Shown here: piece by piece, positions 8,702 through 20,152 of the stretch
How positions within the stretch are numbered: position 1 is the first letter of the stretch
Layout: the number at the start of each line of letters is the position of its first letter
Assembly (NCBI RefSeq): GCF_900101475.1
Contig: NZ_FMZV01000001.1
Location: 186,001-250,000 of the forward strand
Reading direction: 5' to 3'
Length of the DNA: 64,000 nucleotides
DNA from: Ruegeria marina
GTDB taxonomy: Bacteria > Pseudomonadota > Alphaproteobacteria > Rhodobacterales > Rhodobacteraceae
Notes under the pieces: generated by a model
Database searches by the model: none
Told to the model about the DNA's origin: nothing
The model's input: the letters and a program-made list of their open reading frames with translations, nothing else
Translations under genes and position numbers: made by a program

Positions 8702-10134
8702 GGATTTATCCCCTGCCAACGGCGACCGTCACGTTTCATCAGCAGTTCGGCGTCGCCCGGCCCGGTACTGCCGCAGTCATAAGGTTTCGGGACATCGCCC
8801 CGAGCCTGCCAGCCGGCGATGATCGGGTCGGTCCAGGCCCAGGCGGCCTCGACCTCGTCCCCGCGCATGAACAGCGTCTGATTGCCCCGGATCACGTCCA
8901 TGATCAACCGCTCGTAGGCGTCGGGCGGGTTCTGGTTCTCCGGCCCCAGCGCCTTGGCGAAACTCATGTCCAGCGGCACGTCGACCAGCCGCATGCCGCC
9001 CGGACCAGGTTCCTTGATGGTGACTTTCAGCGTGATCCCCTCGTTGGGCTGCAACCGGATCGACAGCACATTGGCATGCCGTCCCGCCTCCTCGCCAAAG
9101 ATCGAATGGGGCGCATCCTTGAACATCACGTTGATGATCGAGGACCGTGCCACCAGCCGCTTTCCCGTGCGCAGGTAGAACGGTGTGCCCGCCCATCGCC
9201 AGTTGCTGATATGCGCCTTCAACGCCACATAGGTTTCGGTGATCGATCTCGGGTCGCCCACTTCCTCGCGATAGCCGCAACCGGTCTCGGCCGCATATTG
9301 CCCGCGCACGATATGATGCGGCTTGACCGGATCCAGCGCCCGGATCACCTTGAGCTTCTCGTCGCGCACCGCATCGGGGTCGAACTTGGCCGGCGGTTCC
9401 ATCGCGATCAGGCACAACAGCTGCATCAGGTGGTTCTGCATCATGTCCCGCATCGCGCCTGCCTGGTCGTAATAGGCGCCGCGTGCGCCCACCCCCATGC
9501 TTTCGGCCACGGTGATCTGGATGTGATCCACGTACTGGCTGTTCCACAGCGGTTCGAACAGCATGTTCCCGAACCGCACCGCCATAAGGTTCTGCACCGT
9601 TTCCTTGCCCAGGTAATGGTCGATGCGATAGGTCTGATCCTCGCCGAAATGTGCCGCCAGCGTCCGGTTCAGGGCACGCGCACTCCCGAGATCGTGGCCA
9701 AAGGGTTTCTCGACCACGATCCGCGAGTCGGGCGTTGCCAGCCCGTGATTGCGCAACCGTTCCGCCAGCGGTCCGAACAGGTCCGGACTGACCGAGAAAT
9801 AGAAGGCGCGCACGCCCTCTCCCAGGCAGGCGGCCAGCGAGTCCCAGCCGGCCGGGTCGGTGGCGTCCAGCGAACGATACTCCAGCCGCCGCAGGAACCC
9901 TTCCAAATGGCAGGGTTCGGCCTCCTCTGCGCGCAGGCTCTCGGCGATAAGGGCTCGATAGGAATTCGTGTCGTGGTCATGGCGCGCGACCCCGATGATC
10001 CGCGCCGCATCGGGGATCTGCCCCGCGGCACAGCGCCGGAACAGCGCAGGCATGATCTTGCGCCGGGCAAGATCGCCCGTGCCGCCAAAAACCACCAGGT
10101 CGAACGGATCGACAGGAATAACGCGCGAAACCAT
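8698..10134 (-). CDS. zwf: Glucose-6-phosphate 1-dehydrogenase
   Basis: A 478-residue cytoplasmic enzyme oxidising glucose-6-phosphate to 6-phosphogluconolactone. The N-terminal dinucleotide-binding site is 'VVFGGTGDLARRKIMPALF' (about 14-32). The active-site signature 'RIDHYLGKETVQN' (about 170-182) carries the catalytic His and the substrate-binding Lys. The N-terminal fold cannot settle NADP versus NAD preference. It is first in the zwf-pgl-pgi operon and overlaps pgl by four bases. A 14-base near-palindrome lies 36 bases upstream of the ATG and may be an operator. Confidence 0.97.
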   Translation of the reverse strand: MVSRVIPVDPFDLVVFGGTGDLARRKIMPALFRRCAAGQIPDAARIIGVARHDHDTNSYRALIAESLRAEEAEPCHLEGFLRRLEYRSLDATDPAGWDSLAACLGEGVRAFYFSVSPDLFGPLAERLRNHGLATPDSRIVVEKPFGHDLGSARALNRTLAAHFGEDQTYRIDHYLGKETVQNLMAVRFGNMLFEPLWNSQYVDHIQITVAESMGVGARGAYYDQAGAMRDMMQNHLMQLLCLIAMEPPAKFDPDAVRDEKLKVIRALDPVKPHHIVRGQYAAETGCGYREEVGDPRSITETYVALKAHISNWRWAGTPFYLRTGKRLVARSSIINVMFKDAPHSIFGEEAGRHANVLSIRLQPNEGITLKVTIKEPGPGGMRLVDVPLDMSFAKALGPENQNPPDAYERLIMDVIRGNQTLFMRGDEVEAAWAWTDPIIAGWQARGDVPKPYDCGSTGPGDAELLMKRDGRRWQGINP

Positions 10135-10170
10135 GGATCGTGCTTAGCGCCCCGCTGCCGTCCTGTCTAC

Positions 10171-10184
10171 TGTTAGCGCAAACA
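10171..10184. promoter_or_regulatory. Candidate repressor operator upstream of zwf
   Basis: TGTTAGCGCAAACA is a 14-base imperfect palindrome with one mismatched pair and a central GCGC. It resembles operators of LacI-family sugar regulators in alphaproteobacteria. Its distance from the zwf start would fit a repressor site. The regulator is unknown. Confidence 0.4.
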
Positions 10185-10292
10185 TATCCTCGCTCTCCCC
10201 GCATCACAAACCCGTCAAAGTCATTGTGGTGACTTTATCTTTTCCTGCGGTTTGGGCTAGATGAAAAGCGGCACCGCAAGCAGGCAAGCAAG

Positions 10293-11246
10293 ATGAAAGA
10301 TCAGGCGTACCAGACGGCCAACATAGGTAAGTTTCAGGACAGATTCGTGACAGCCAAGGGCGAGGAGCGCGCCAGCGTGGCCCTGTCGAACCCCGAAACG
10401 CTCTGGTTCAACACCGGAACGCTCTGCAATATCGAATGCGCCAACTGTTATATCCTGTCCAGCCCCACCAACGATGCCCTGGTCTATATCACCGCCGACG
10501 AGGTGCGCGGATATCTCGACCAGATCGCGGCGCGCCGCTGGCCGGTGCGCGAGATCGGGTTCACCGGCGGCGAGCCTTTCATGAATCCGCAGATCCTTGA
10601 CATGGCCCGCGCCGCTTTGGACCTGGGGTACGAGGTGCTGATCCTGACCAATGCCATGCGCCCGATGATGCGCAAGAGGATGCGCGAAGGCGTGCGCGCC
10701 CTGGCCGCCGAGTTCGGCCAACGGCTCACCTTGCGGGTGTCCGTCGACCACCATACCGCCGCCCTGCACGATGCCGAACGTGGCGCGGGCAGCTTCGCAC
10801 GCACGCTTCAAGGCATGCAGTTCCTGCGCGATGCCGGTGTCCGGATGACCGTTGCAGGCCGCAGTGTCTGGAACGAGAGCGAGGCCGAGGCGCGCGCCGG
10901 CTACGCCGCCTTCTACCGGCAGCACGGCTTCAACATCGACGCACAAGATCACGGTCAGACTGTGCTTTTCCCGGAAATGGACGTTACCGTCGAAGTGCCC
11001 GAAATCACCACCGCTTGCTGGGATATCCTGGGCAAGCACCCCGATCAGGTGATGTGCGCAAGTTCGCGCATGGTGGTCAAACGCAAGGGGGCCGATCGCC
11101 CCGTGGTGCTGGCCTGCACGCTGCTGCCCTATTCACCGGAATTCGAGATGGGCGAAACGCTCGAACAGGCCGAGGCCAGTGTCCATCTCAACCATCCCCA
11201 TTGCGCCAAGTTCTGTGTGCTTGGCGGGGCAAGCTGCTCGGCCTGA
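10293..11246 (+). CDS. Radical SAM enzyme of unknown substrate with Cys-rich C-terminus
   Basis: A 317-residue protein whose radical SAM motif is CNIECANCY (about 48-56), the standard CX3CX2C that binds a [4Fe-4S] cluster. It is followed by 'GFTGGEPFMNP' (about 89-99), the GGE motif that contacts SAM. Further cysteines cluster at the C-terminus ('LACTLLPY', 'HCAKFCVLGGASCSA'), a pattern suggesting an auxiliary iron-sulfur site. No leader peptide, SPASM consensus or partner gene was found next to it, so the substrate is not known. It is divergent from zwf and stands alone. The ATG at 10293 follows GCAAGCAAG, a weak ribosome-binding site. Confidence 0.85.
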   Translation: MKDQAYQTANIGKFQDRFVTAKGEERASVALSNPETLWFNTGTLCNIECANCYILSSPTNDALVYITADEVRGYLDQIAARRWPVREIGFTGGEPFMNPQILDMARAALDLGYEVLILTNAMRPMMRKRMREGVRALAAEFGQRLTLRVSVDHHTAALHDAERGAGSFARTLQGMQFLRDAGVRMTVAGRSVWNESEAEARAGYAAFYRQHGFNIDAQDHGQTVLFPEMDVTVEVPEITTACWDILGKHPDQVMCASSRMVVKRKGADRPVVLACTLLPYSPEFEMGETLEQAEASVHLNHPHCAKFCVLGGASCSA

Positions 11247-11529
11247 CCCCTCCCGGGGCTGCCGATCGCGGACCCGACTGCTCGGCGCAGCCGAACAGAT
11301 CGAACTGGTCGAAACCAAGGGGGCAGCGGCCGTAGGTTTACTCCTTGGCGACGCGGCACCGTCGCTGACCCGTCACCGGAACTTGTCGCTTTGCAACACG
11401 CACCGCCCGAACGTGAAAACGGGTGAGAGTGGCCTTCACCGGATTATCCTGGCGCATGGAGCCGCAGGTCGTTTCACCCTGTACGAAGCGGTTAATCGAC
11501 CCGCCGGGACCCGTACGAAAACGGACGAT

Positions 11530-11799
11530 TCAGTGTAACAGGAATTCGCCGACCACGTTGCGCCACTCGCCCGGCGAAATCATCTTGCGATGAGTAAACC
11601 GCACCGAATGCAACGGTCCGTCGATCTCGCGCTGCCAGAATTCGATAAAACCGAACAGTTTCGGATGATCGGGGGCAAGGTCGTAATCCTGCCAGACAAA
11701 GGTATTCAACACATGTATATGGTCCGGCATCCGGTAGAAGAATTCCGCCGTCGTCAGGCCGTATCCTTTCAGCATCAGTTCGGTTTCACTTGCGCCCAT
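11530..11799 (-). CDS. usg: Usg-family protein
   Basis: An 89-residue small protein. The block from 'GYGLTTAEFFYRMPD' through 'TFVWQDYDLAPDHPKL' to 'HRKMISPGEWRNV' matches, from memory, the Usg family first named next to trpF in Caulobacter; its function is unproven. Start 11799 is chosen because a strong GGAGG lies eight bases before it; the longer reading from 11898 has no ribosome-binding site. It is divergent from gyrA, with 192 bases between. The trp genes of this window are far away, so a role tied to tryptophan synthesis gets no support from context here. Confidence 0.8.
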   Translation of the reverse strand: MGASETELMLKGYGLTTAEFFYRMPDHIHVLNTFVWQDYDLAPDHPKLFGFIEFWQREIDGPLHSVRFTHRKMISPGEWRNVVGEFLLH

Positions 11800-11917
11800 T
11801 TTGAACCTCCGTTTAACCCCCGGTTCATCCAGAATGCCAGTTTCCAATAAAAAGTCCATTAAAACAGTGTGTTGGCACTGTTCCGCCGCGGCTGCCAAGC
11901 TAATTTCGCTCCATGCA

Positions 11918-11947
11918 TTGCACCTTATGTACGGGGTCTGTTAAGAT
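11918..11947 (+). promoter_or_regulatory. Candidate sigma-70 promoter of gyrA
   Basis: TTGCAC (11918-11923), an 18-base spacer and TAAGAT (11942-11947) form a plausible housekeeping promoter, which would give a leader of about 38 bases before the GTG start of gyrA. This is pattern matching only. Confidence 0.4.
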
Positions 11948-11991
11948 ACGCCCACAATATATAGACCCTGCACAAAGAACGGGCAGCTTAC

Positions 11992-14733
<2,742 letters not shown>

Positions 14734-14753
14734 TCGCGCCGATCCGACCGGAC

Positions 14754-14783
14754 AAGGGCGCGGGAAACCGCGCCTTTTTCTTT
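14754..14783 (+). terminator. Rho-independent terminator of gyrA
   Basis: Stem GGCGCGG (14757-14763) pairs with CCGCGCC (14768-14774) around a GAAA tetraloop, followed by TTTTTCTTT. It begins about 20 bases after the gyrA stop. Confidence 0.9.
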
Positions 14784-14852
14784 GCTCTTTAACTGGTTGG
14801 CAATCGCTTTAGGCGCAATCTTGCCGGAACTGTTCCGAGGAGCGTTCCGGCC

Positions 14853-15203
14853 ATGAATCTCTATCACTGTTCGATTGATCTGAAGCATGAGGCAAAGGCA
14901 TTGGCCTTTGCCGCCGCCGTGGATCACTGGATGGGCTACCTGCAGGGGCGGGGCGTGATCCGTGCCTGGCGGCTGATGCGGCGCAAACTCAATCTCGCGG
15001 CCGACAGTTGCCGCGATTTCCTGCTGGAGATCGAATTCGACGACATGACCCAGCTTGACCGCGCCTTTCGGGTGCTGGGCGAGCATGACGAAGAGGTAGA
15101 GCGGCTTTACGGCGCAGTTTCGGCCTTGGTCGCGCGGACGGAATTCGGTCTTTACCGACCCTTCCCCGATCCTGAACGTGCCGAACGCATGGCCCTGCTT
15201 TAG
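14853..15203 (+). CDS. Conserved small protein (DUF6614-like)
   Basis: A 116-residue soluble protein with no signal peptide or membrane segment, starting MNLYHCSIDLKHEAKALAFA. It looks like a dimeric alpha-beta barrel-type fold with alternating strands and helices, for example 'FLLEIEFDDMTQLDRAFRVL'. I recognise it as a conserved Rhodobacteraceae protein and think it belongs to DUF6614, but no function is known. The ATG follows GAGGAGCG, a good ribosome-binding site. It is convergent with the MAPEG gene, nine bases apart. Confidence 0.7.
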   Translation: MNLYHCSIDLKHEAKALAFAAAVDHWMGYLQGRGVIRAWRLMRRKLNLAADSCRDFLLEIEFDDMTQLDRAFRVLGEHDEEVERLYGAVSALVARTEFGLYRPFPDPERAERMALL

Positions 15204-15212
15204 GACCGCAGC

Positions 15213-15677
15213 TCAGATCACCAATGTCGCCAGCACATAAAACGCCATGAAGATCACGATGAGGGACCCTGCCGTGTAAAAGGTCGCCCGAACATCGTGG
15301 GTTTGCCTGGTTGCATAAGCCACCGCGTGGGCGGCCCGCGCCGCAACGAAACCGTACATCAGGATCTGGGCCAGCCATAGCGGGGGCGAAACCATGACCA
15401 GTAGAAAACCCGCCATCCAGAAGCCGGGTATGTTTTCAAGATCGTTCCTGTGCATGCGGCGGGAACGGTCGACATAGTCGTCCAGTTCCAGCTGTTCCGG
15501 GCGGGGGTTCGGGTTCAGCGGTGTCTTGCGCAGGTCCTCGGGGCTGACAAAACCGCCGTTGGTCCGCATCATGCGGTATACGGTCATCCATCCCTGCCCC
15601 ATGATCTTCAACACCAGCAGCGCAGAGGCGATGGCGTAGGTCACGAACACCGGGTTGTTCAGGCTGATTTCGTCCAT
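15213..15677 (-). CDS. MAPEG-family membrane protein
   Basis: A 154-residue protein with four membrane segments. The loop 'RSRRMHRNDLENIPGF' (about 83-98) matches the MAPEG glutathione-binding signature (R-x-x-R/H-x-N-D-x-E-N) of microsomal glutathione transferases and prostaglandin E synthase. 'AARAAHAVAYATRQTHDVRA' (about 118-137) matches the second conserved loop. It is probably an inner-membrane glutathione-dependent enzyme, substrate unknown. Start 15677 follows GGAGGAATACACCC; the alternative at 15710 lacks a ribosome-binding site. Confidence 0.85.
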   Translation of the reverse strand: MDEISLNNPVFVTYAIASALLVLKIMGQGWMTVYRMMRTNGGFVSPEDLRKTPLNPNPRPEQLELDDYVDRSRRMHRNDLENIPGFWMAGFLLVMVSPPLWLAQILMYGFVAARAAHAVAYATRQTHDVRATFYTAGSLIVIFMAFYVLATLVI

Positions 15678-15761
15678 GGGTGTATTCCTCCGACCAATGC
15701 AGCCTAGCACGAAATCACACGGCCGCCATTGGCATGGCGACCGCCGGGCCGGTCTATTTGT

Positions 15762-17231
15762 TCAGAGCCCGTAGAGCGCTCCGAACTTCGCTTCGAGATA
15801 GTCGAGCAGCGGCTCGGGTCCCGGCTCCATCCCGCTGGCACGCGTAATCACGTCGCGCGGTTCGTAAAGTCCGCCGTGTTGCTGGACGTTCTCCGCCAGC
15901 CAGCTGGTGGCCCCTGACGTGTCCCCCTCGGCCAGGGCCGCATCCAGATCCGGCACCGCCTGCCGCAATGCCCGATACAGGCAGCCGGCATAGACATTGC
16001 CCAGGCTGTAGGTCGGGAAATAGCCGAACAGTCCCTCGGACCAGTGCACATCCTGAAGGCAACCGTTCGAGGGTTTGTCGACCGGATAGCCGAAATCGGC
16101 CTCGAAGCGGTCATTCCATGCCGCTTCCAGATCGCAGACCGCAAGATCGCCCGACACCAGCGCGCGCTCCAGTTCGAACCGCAGCATCACATGCAGGTTG
16201 TACTGCACCTCGTCCGCCTCGGTACGGATATAGCCGCGATGAACGGTGTTGACCGTAGCATAAAACGCCTCGGGTCCGTCGATGCCGAAATCGCCGAAAA
16301 CCTCACGCATCTGGCCATATATCCAGCCGGTAAAGGCGCGACTGCGGCCAAGCTGGTTCTCGTAGATCCGGCTCTGGCTTTCATGCACCCCCATCGACAC
16401 GCCCCGGCCCAGCGGCGTCAGCAGGAAATCGCGGCTGATGTTCTGCTCATAGGCGGCGTGGCCCACCTCGTGAATGGTGGAATAGAAACAGTTGAACGGG
16501 TCGAGCGGATTGGTGCGCGTGGTGATCCGCACATCAAGCCCCGAACCCGAGCTGAACGGATGCACCGCCTTGTCCACCCGACCGTGATACATGTCATAGC
16601 CAAAGGCGCGTGCGAGACGGCGGCTCAGCTTCATCTGCGCGGCCTCGTCGAAACTGCCGTCCAGTACCTTGGGCGCGGGGCGTTCCAGCACGGCGGCCCG
16701 CAGCGCCACCAGCCGCGGGCGCATCGCGTCGAATATCCCGGCGATCTGCGCACCGGTGGTGGCGCGCTCGTAATCCTCGACCAGCGCATCATAGGCATCG
16801 CCATCGCCCGCCAGCGCCTGGGCCTCCTGCCGGCGCAGCGCGACAACCTCTTCCAGCACCGGAAGGAAGGAGGCCACATCCTCGTCGGCTCGGGCCTGCG
16901 CCCAGATAGCATGCGCGCGCGTAGTCGTACGGGCAATGGCGCGCGCCAGATCCGCGGGCACCCTTGTCGTTCGCTCATAGGCTCGCCGGATCTCGCGCAA
17001 TTGCGCGGCGCCGGCCAGATCCGGTGCCTCGGCCGCCGCAAGCCATTCGGCCACGCGGGGGTCGCAGCGGCGTTCATGCAGGATCGCGGCCATGGCCGCC
17101 TTTTCCTCGCCCCGCTGCGGCGCCGCACCTTTCGGCATCACGGTTTCCTGGTCCCAGCCCAGCCTGCCGGCCACTTGCCCCAGCGCCGAAGTTTCGCGCT
17201 GAAATGCCATCAGTTCGTCAAATGCGGTCAT
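15762..17231 (-). CDS. M32-family metallocarboxypeptidase (Taq type)
   Basis: A 489-residue zinc metallopeptidase of the thermostable carboxypeptidase 1 family. The zinc-binding HEXXH motif is 'STIHEVGHAAYEQN' (about 255-268), with the family motif 'HESQSRIYENQLGRS' about 30 residues later that supplies the third ligand. 'NPLDPFNCFYSTIHE' and 'VQYNLHVMLRFELER' are also typical. It trims C-terminal residues of peptides, probably in the cytoplasm. Start 17231 is chosen because the frame upstream runs into ctaA on the same strand. It lies eight bases after ctaA. Confidence 0.93.
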   Translation of the reverse strand: MTAFDELMAFQRETSALGQVAGRLGWDQETVMPKGAAPQRGEEKAAMAAILHERRCDPRVAEWLAAAEAPDLAGAAQLREIRRAYERTTRVPADLARAIARTTTRAHAIWAQARADEDVASFLPVLEEVVALRRQEAQALAGDGDAYDALVEDYERATTGAQIAGIFDAMRPRLVALRAAVLERPAPKVLDGSFDEAAQMKLSRRLARAFGYDMYHGRVDKAVHPFSSGSGLDVRITTRTNPLDPFNCFYSTIHEVGHAAYEQNISRDFLLTPLGRGVSMGVHESQSRIYENQLGRSRAFTGWIYGQMREVFGDFGIDGPEAFYATVNTVHRGYIRTEADEVQYNLHVMLRFELERALVSGDLAVCDLEAAWNDRFEADFGYPVDKPSNGCLQDVHWSEGLFGYFPTYSLGNVYAGCLYRALRQAVPDLDAALAEGDTSGATSWLAENVQQHGGLYEPRDVITRASGMEPGPEPLLDYLEAKFGALYGL

Positions 17232-17239
17232 GGCCTGGA

Positions 17240-18382
17240 TTATCCCCTGAGAGAGGTTGCAACCGGATAGGCGCAGAGGAACCGCGCCCGAAGGATCAGG
17301 ACGAACACGACGACCGCCATCAGCTGGTGCAGGATGGCGATGTGCAGCGGCGCGGCATAGAGAACCGTGACGACCCCAAGCACCACTTGCAACAACAGCG
17401 CCGCAAATGCCGCGTTGAAGGCAAACCGCGTCTGCGCGTGCGCGCTGCGCCGTCCCCGCATCCAAGCAAATACGCCATAAGCCAGCAACAGATATCCTGC
17501 CATCCGGTGAATGAACTGCACCAGACCCGGGCTTTCGAAGAAGTTTCGCCATAGCGGCGTCAACTCGGTCGCATCCGGGGGAAAGAACCGGCCCGCCATC
17601 AGCGGCCAGTCGACATAATTGCGTCCGGCGTCAATGCCGGCCACCAGCGCGCCGATCAGGATTTGCAGGAATGCAAAATGCATCCAGCCGGTACCAACGC
17701 CAAAAAGTTTTGTTTCTCTGGCGCGGCGGGCCTGCATCAGATCCCGCTCGCTGCGCCCCAAGGCCATCATGTACCAGGCCAGAAGCCCAAGGATCACAAA
17801 GGCCAGTCCCAGATGAGTGGCTAGGCGATAGGAGGCGACCGATGTCATCTCCTCTCCCTGGGTGACGCCGGAACTGACCATCCACCAGCCGATCGCCCCC
17901 TGGAGCCCGCCCAGGATACCGGGCAGCAAAAGACGCCCTTTCCATCCGACCGGAATCTTGCGCGCGGCCAGAAACCCCGCATAACCCAATGCCCAGACCA
18001 GCCCGATCACCCGGCCCAGCTGCCGATGGCCCCATTCCCACCAGTAGATCGATTTGAAATCGGCAAGTTCCATCCACTGGTTCTGCAACCGCCACTGGTC
18101 GATCTGCTTGTACTTGTCGAACTCGGCCTGCCATTCTGCCTCGGACATCGGAGGCAGCGCCCCGGTGACTGGCCGCCATTCGGTGATCGACAGACCGCTG
18201 TCGGTCAGGCGGGTCAGTCCTCCGACCACGATCATTGCGACCACCAGCGCAAAGAGCACCATCAGCCAGGCGCGAATGGCGCCGCGCGCCCCGCCCCTGC
18301 CCCGGTCGATCATGCCCGGCTGCACCGCCGCCTGGCGGCTGTCGCCGGATACTTCCTCAAAGATGCTGCGCTTGCCGCTCAT
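17240..18382 (-). CDS. ctaA: Heme A synthase
   Basis: A 380-residue inner-membrane protein with about eight membrane segments. It oxidises the methyl group at C8 of heme O to give heme A for cytochrome aa3 oxidase. 'GGLTRLTDSGLSITEWRPVTG' (about 53-73) and 'WEWGHRQLGRVIGLVW' (about 112-127) are family signatures with the heme-ligand region; the second half repeats the fold with 'QFIHRMAGYLLL' and 'HIAILHQLMAVVV'. Proteobacterial CtaA of this subclass lacks the N-terminal Cys pair, as here. Start 18382 fits; the longer frame reaches outside the family. Confidence 0.95.
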   Translation of the reverse strand: MSGKRSIFEEVSGDSRQAAVQPGMIDRGRGGARGAIRAWLMVLFALVVAMIVVGGLTRLTDSGLSITEWRPVTGALPPMSEAEWQAEFDKYKQIDQWRLQNQWMELADFKSIYWWEWGHRQLGRVIGLVWALGYAGFLAARKIPVGWKGRLLLPGILGGLQGAIGWWMVSSGVTQGEEMTSVASYRLATHLGLAFVILGLLAWYMMALGRSERDLMQARRARETKLFGVGTGWMHFAFLQILIGALVAGIDAGRNYVDWPLMAGRFFPPDATELTPLWRNFFESPGLVQFIHRMAGYLLLAYGVFAWMRGRRSAHAQTRFAFNAAFAALLLQVVLGVVTVLYAAPLHIAILHQLMAVVVFVLILRARFLCAYPVATSLRG

Positions 18383-18451
18383 GTCATCCTCTTCGTTTCG
18401 TCTTTTCGCCTGCAAGCTAGGGTGCAGGCGCGGCAAGGTCCAGCGCCCGGA

Positions 18452-19198
18452 TCAGCCGCGTTCCTTCCAGCGGACCATCTGCCGCATGATGCCGTGCAGC
18501 ATCTGGACATCGGCGCGGGTCATCCGCATCCGGCTCCAGAGATTGCGCAGGTTCTGCTTCATGCCTTCGGCCTTGGTCTCGGGGAAAAAGAAGCCTGCCT
18601 CCGTCAACCGTTCCTCGTAATGTTCAGCCAGTTTCTCGATCTCCACCCCCGTGGCCCAATCTCCCTTGGGGCCGGGATCGTCCGCCAGATGGACCACGTC
18701 GCCCGTCTGGCGCATCCACTCATAGGCCACGAGCAACACACATTGTCCGAGGTTGAGTGAAGCATAGTCCGGGTTCACCGGCACGGTGATGATCGCATTG
18801 GCGCGAATGATGTCATCGTTTTCCAGCCCCGCCCTCTCGGGCCCGAACAGCACCGCCACCTTTTCCCCTGCAGCGACCTTCTCGGCGGCGAGTTGCATCG
18901 CCTTCTCCGGGCTGAACACCGGTTTCGTCATCTCCCGCGGCCGGGCGGTGGTGGCAAAGACATAGGTCCGGTCGGCCAGCGCGCCCGGCAGATCGCCGAA
19001 AAGCTGCGCCTCATCCAGGAGCCGCCCTGCGCCCGACGACATCGCCGCCGCGCGCGGATTTGGCCAGCCATCGCGCGGTTCGACAATACGCATCCTGTCC
19101 AAACCGAAATTCCACATCGCCCGCGCCGCCGCGCCGATGTTCTCGCCCATCTGGGGCCGAACCAACACGATTTCGGGTTGGGCCTTGTCGCTTGGCAT
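18452..19198 (-). CDS. trmJ: RNA 2'-O-methyltransferase, SpoU/TrmJ family
   Basis: A 248-residue SPOUT-fold methyltransferase. The N-terminal 'VLVRPQMGENIGAAARAMWNFG' (about 11-32) is SpoU motif 1. 'VAVLFGPERAGLENDDI' (about 114-130) and 'SLNLGQCVLLVAYEW' (about 145-159) are motifs 2 and 3, which form the deep trefoil knot binding SAM. TrmJ modifies the ribose at tRNA position 32. The C-terminal helical extension (about 185-248) is the usual TrmJ addition. The product's exact RNA target cannot be proved from sequence. Confidence 0.9.
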   Translation of the reverse strand: MPSDKAQPEIVLVRPQMGENIGAAARAMWNFGLDRMRIVEPRDGWPNPRAAAMSSGAGRLLDEAQLFGDLPGALADRTYVFATTARPREMTKPVFSPEKAMQLAAEKVAAGEKVAVLFGPERAGLENDDIIRANAIITVPVNPDYASLNLGQCVLLVAYEWMRQTGDVVHLADDPGPKGDWATGVEIEKLAEHYEERLTEAGFFFPETKAEGMKQNLRNLWSRMRMTRADVQMLHGIMRQMVRWKERG

Positions 19199-19270
19199 CT
19201 GTCATCTCCAAAATTTCAATCCGCTCTATCCTCCGCACAGCGCACGGGCAACCCCGAGCCTCCCTGGCCT

Positions 19271-19330
19271 CTTCCCCTTTGGAAAATACTCCCAGGGGAG
19301 TCGCCCTCAGGCGGCGGGGGCAGCACCCCT
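19271..19330 (+). repeat. Intergenic repeat, copy A (divergent)
   Basis: It has the core GGAAAATACTCCC of the repeat family seen also near 21.5, 26.0, 29.1 and 31.6 kb, followed by a short inverted repeat (CGCC-CTCA-GGCG). It lies between the divergent trmJ-like and thiE-like genes. Confidence 0.6.
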
Positions 19331-19399
19331 CCTTTCCCGATATTCCCATTGCCGCCCCGATCGGCTAAACCGGCCCAAACCCAGACCAGAGGCCCCGTC

Positions 19400-20020
19400 A
19401 TGGATACCCCCGAGCAGCCACAGCTTTACCTGATCACCCCGCCAAGCCTCGACCTCGACCTTTTTCCGGACCAGTTGGCGCGGGTGCTGGACGCGACCGA
19501 TATCGCCTGTATTCGCCTGGCCCTGGCCACTCGAGACGAGGACACGATCGGCCGTGCCGCCGATGCCTGCCGCGAAGTGGCCCATTCCCGCGATGTGGCG
19601 CTGGTGATTTCGGACCACGTGCTGATGGCGCAGCGGTTCGGGCTTGATGGCGTCCATCTGTCGGATTCCGCGCGCTCGGTGCGCACGGCGCGCAAGGATC
19701 TGGGCCCCGATGCCATCGTCGGCTGCTTTTGCGGCACCTCGCGCCACGATGGCATGAGCGCTGGCGAAGCTGGAGCGGATTACGTGGCTTTCGGCCCCGT
19801 CGGCGCACACGCCCTTGACGATGGCAAAAGGGCCGAGCCCGACCTGTTCCAGTGGTGGTCCGAGATGATCGAGGTGCCCGTGGTTGCCGAGGGCGGCCTC
19901 AACATCGACCTGATCCGCGTGCTGTCCCCGCATACCGACTTCTTCGGAATCGGCGAGGAAATCTGGTCCACTCAAAACCCCGGGGAGACCCTCGCAACCC
20001 TGGTCGACGCGATGCGTTGA
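19400..20020 (+). CDS. Thiamine-phosphate synthase-like protein
   Basis: A 206-residue TIM-barrel protein of the TenI/ThiE family. 'FGLDGVHLSDSAR' (about 78-90), 'GCFCGTSRHDGMSAGEAGADYVAFGPVG' with the phosphate-binding loop (about 112-139), and 'VPVVAEGGLNIDLI' (about 162-175) follow ThiE order. The consensus 'GVHLGQ' is changed to 'GVHLSDS' and the 'TK' after the FGP loop is missing, so it may not be the housekeeping thiE; other thi genes are not nearby. Start 19400 follows AGAGGCCCCGTC. Confidence 0.75.
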   Translation: MDTPEQPQLYLITPPSLDLDLFPDQLARVLDATDIACIRLALATRDEDTIGRAADACREVAHSRDVALVISDHVLMAQRFGLDGVHLSDSARSVRTARKDLGPDAIVGCFCGTSRHDGMSAGEAGADYVAFGPVGAHALDDGKRAEPDLFQWWSEMIEVPVVAEGGLNIDLIRVLSPHTDFFGIGEEIWSTQNPGETLATLVDAMR

Positions 20021-20152
20021 CCGGCGCGGGCCGGCCCCTTGCAACAGTCCTGGAGTCATCCCGCCTCAATACAATATGAGGCCCTTTTCCAAAAAATTTC
20101 CGCCCAACCCTCTGGACGCCCGGAATCGCTGTTGCTATACGGCGCGAACCGT

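Noticed and set aside
11247-11529. Region after the radical SAM gene looked as if it might hold a structured RNA
   Set aside because: I could not find a matching riboswitch or sRNA core, and no stable extended pairing stood out.
11955-11967. CAATATATAG near gyrA resembles part of an NrdR box
   Set aside because: The full 16-base motif is missing and there is no second box; gyrA is not an NrdR target.
16044-17270. Large + strand frame over the M32 peptidase
   Set aside because: Antisense shadow of a protein with HEXXH and conserved blocks; its composition is that of a shadow (Arg, His and Gly rich).
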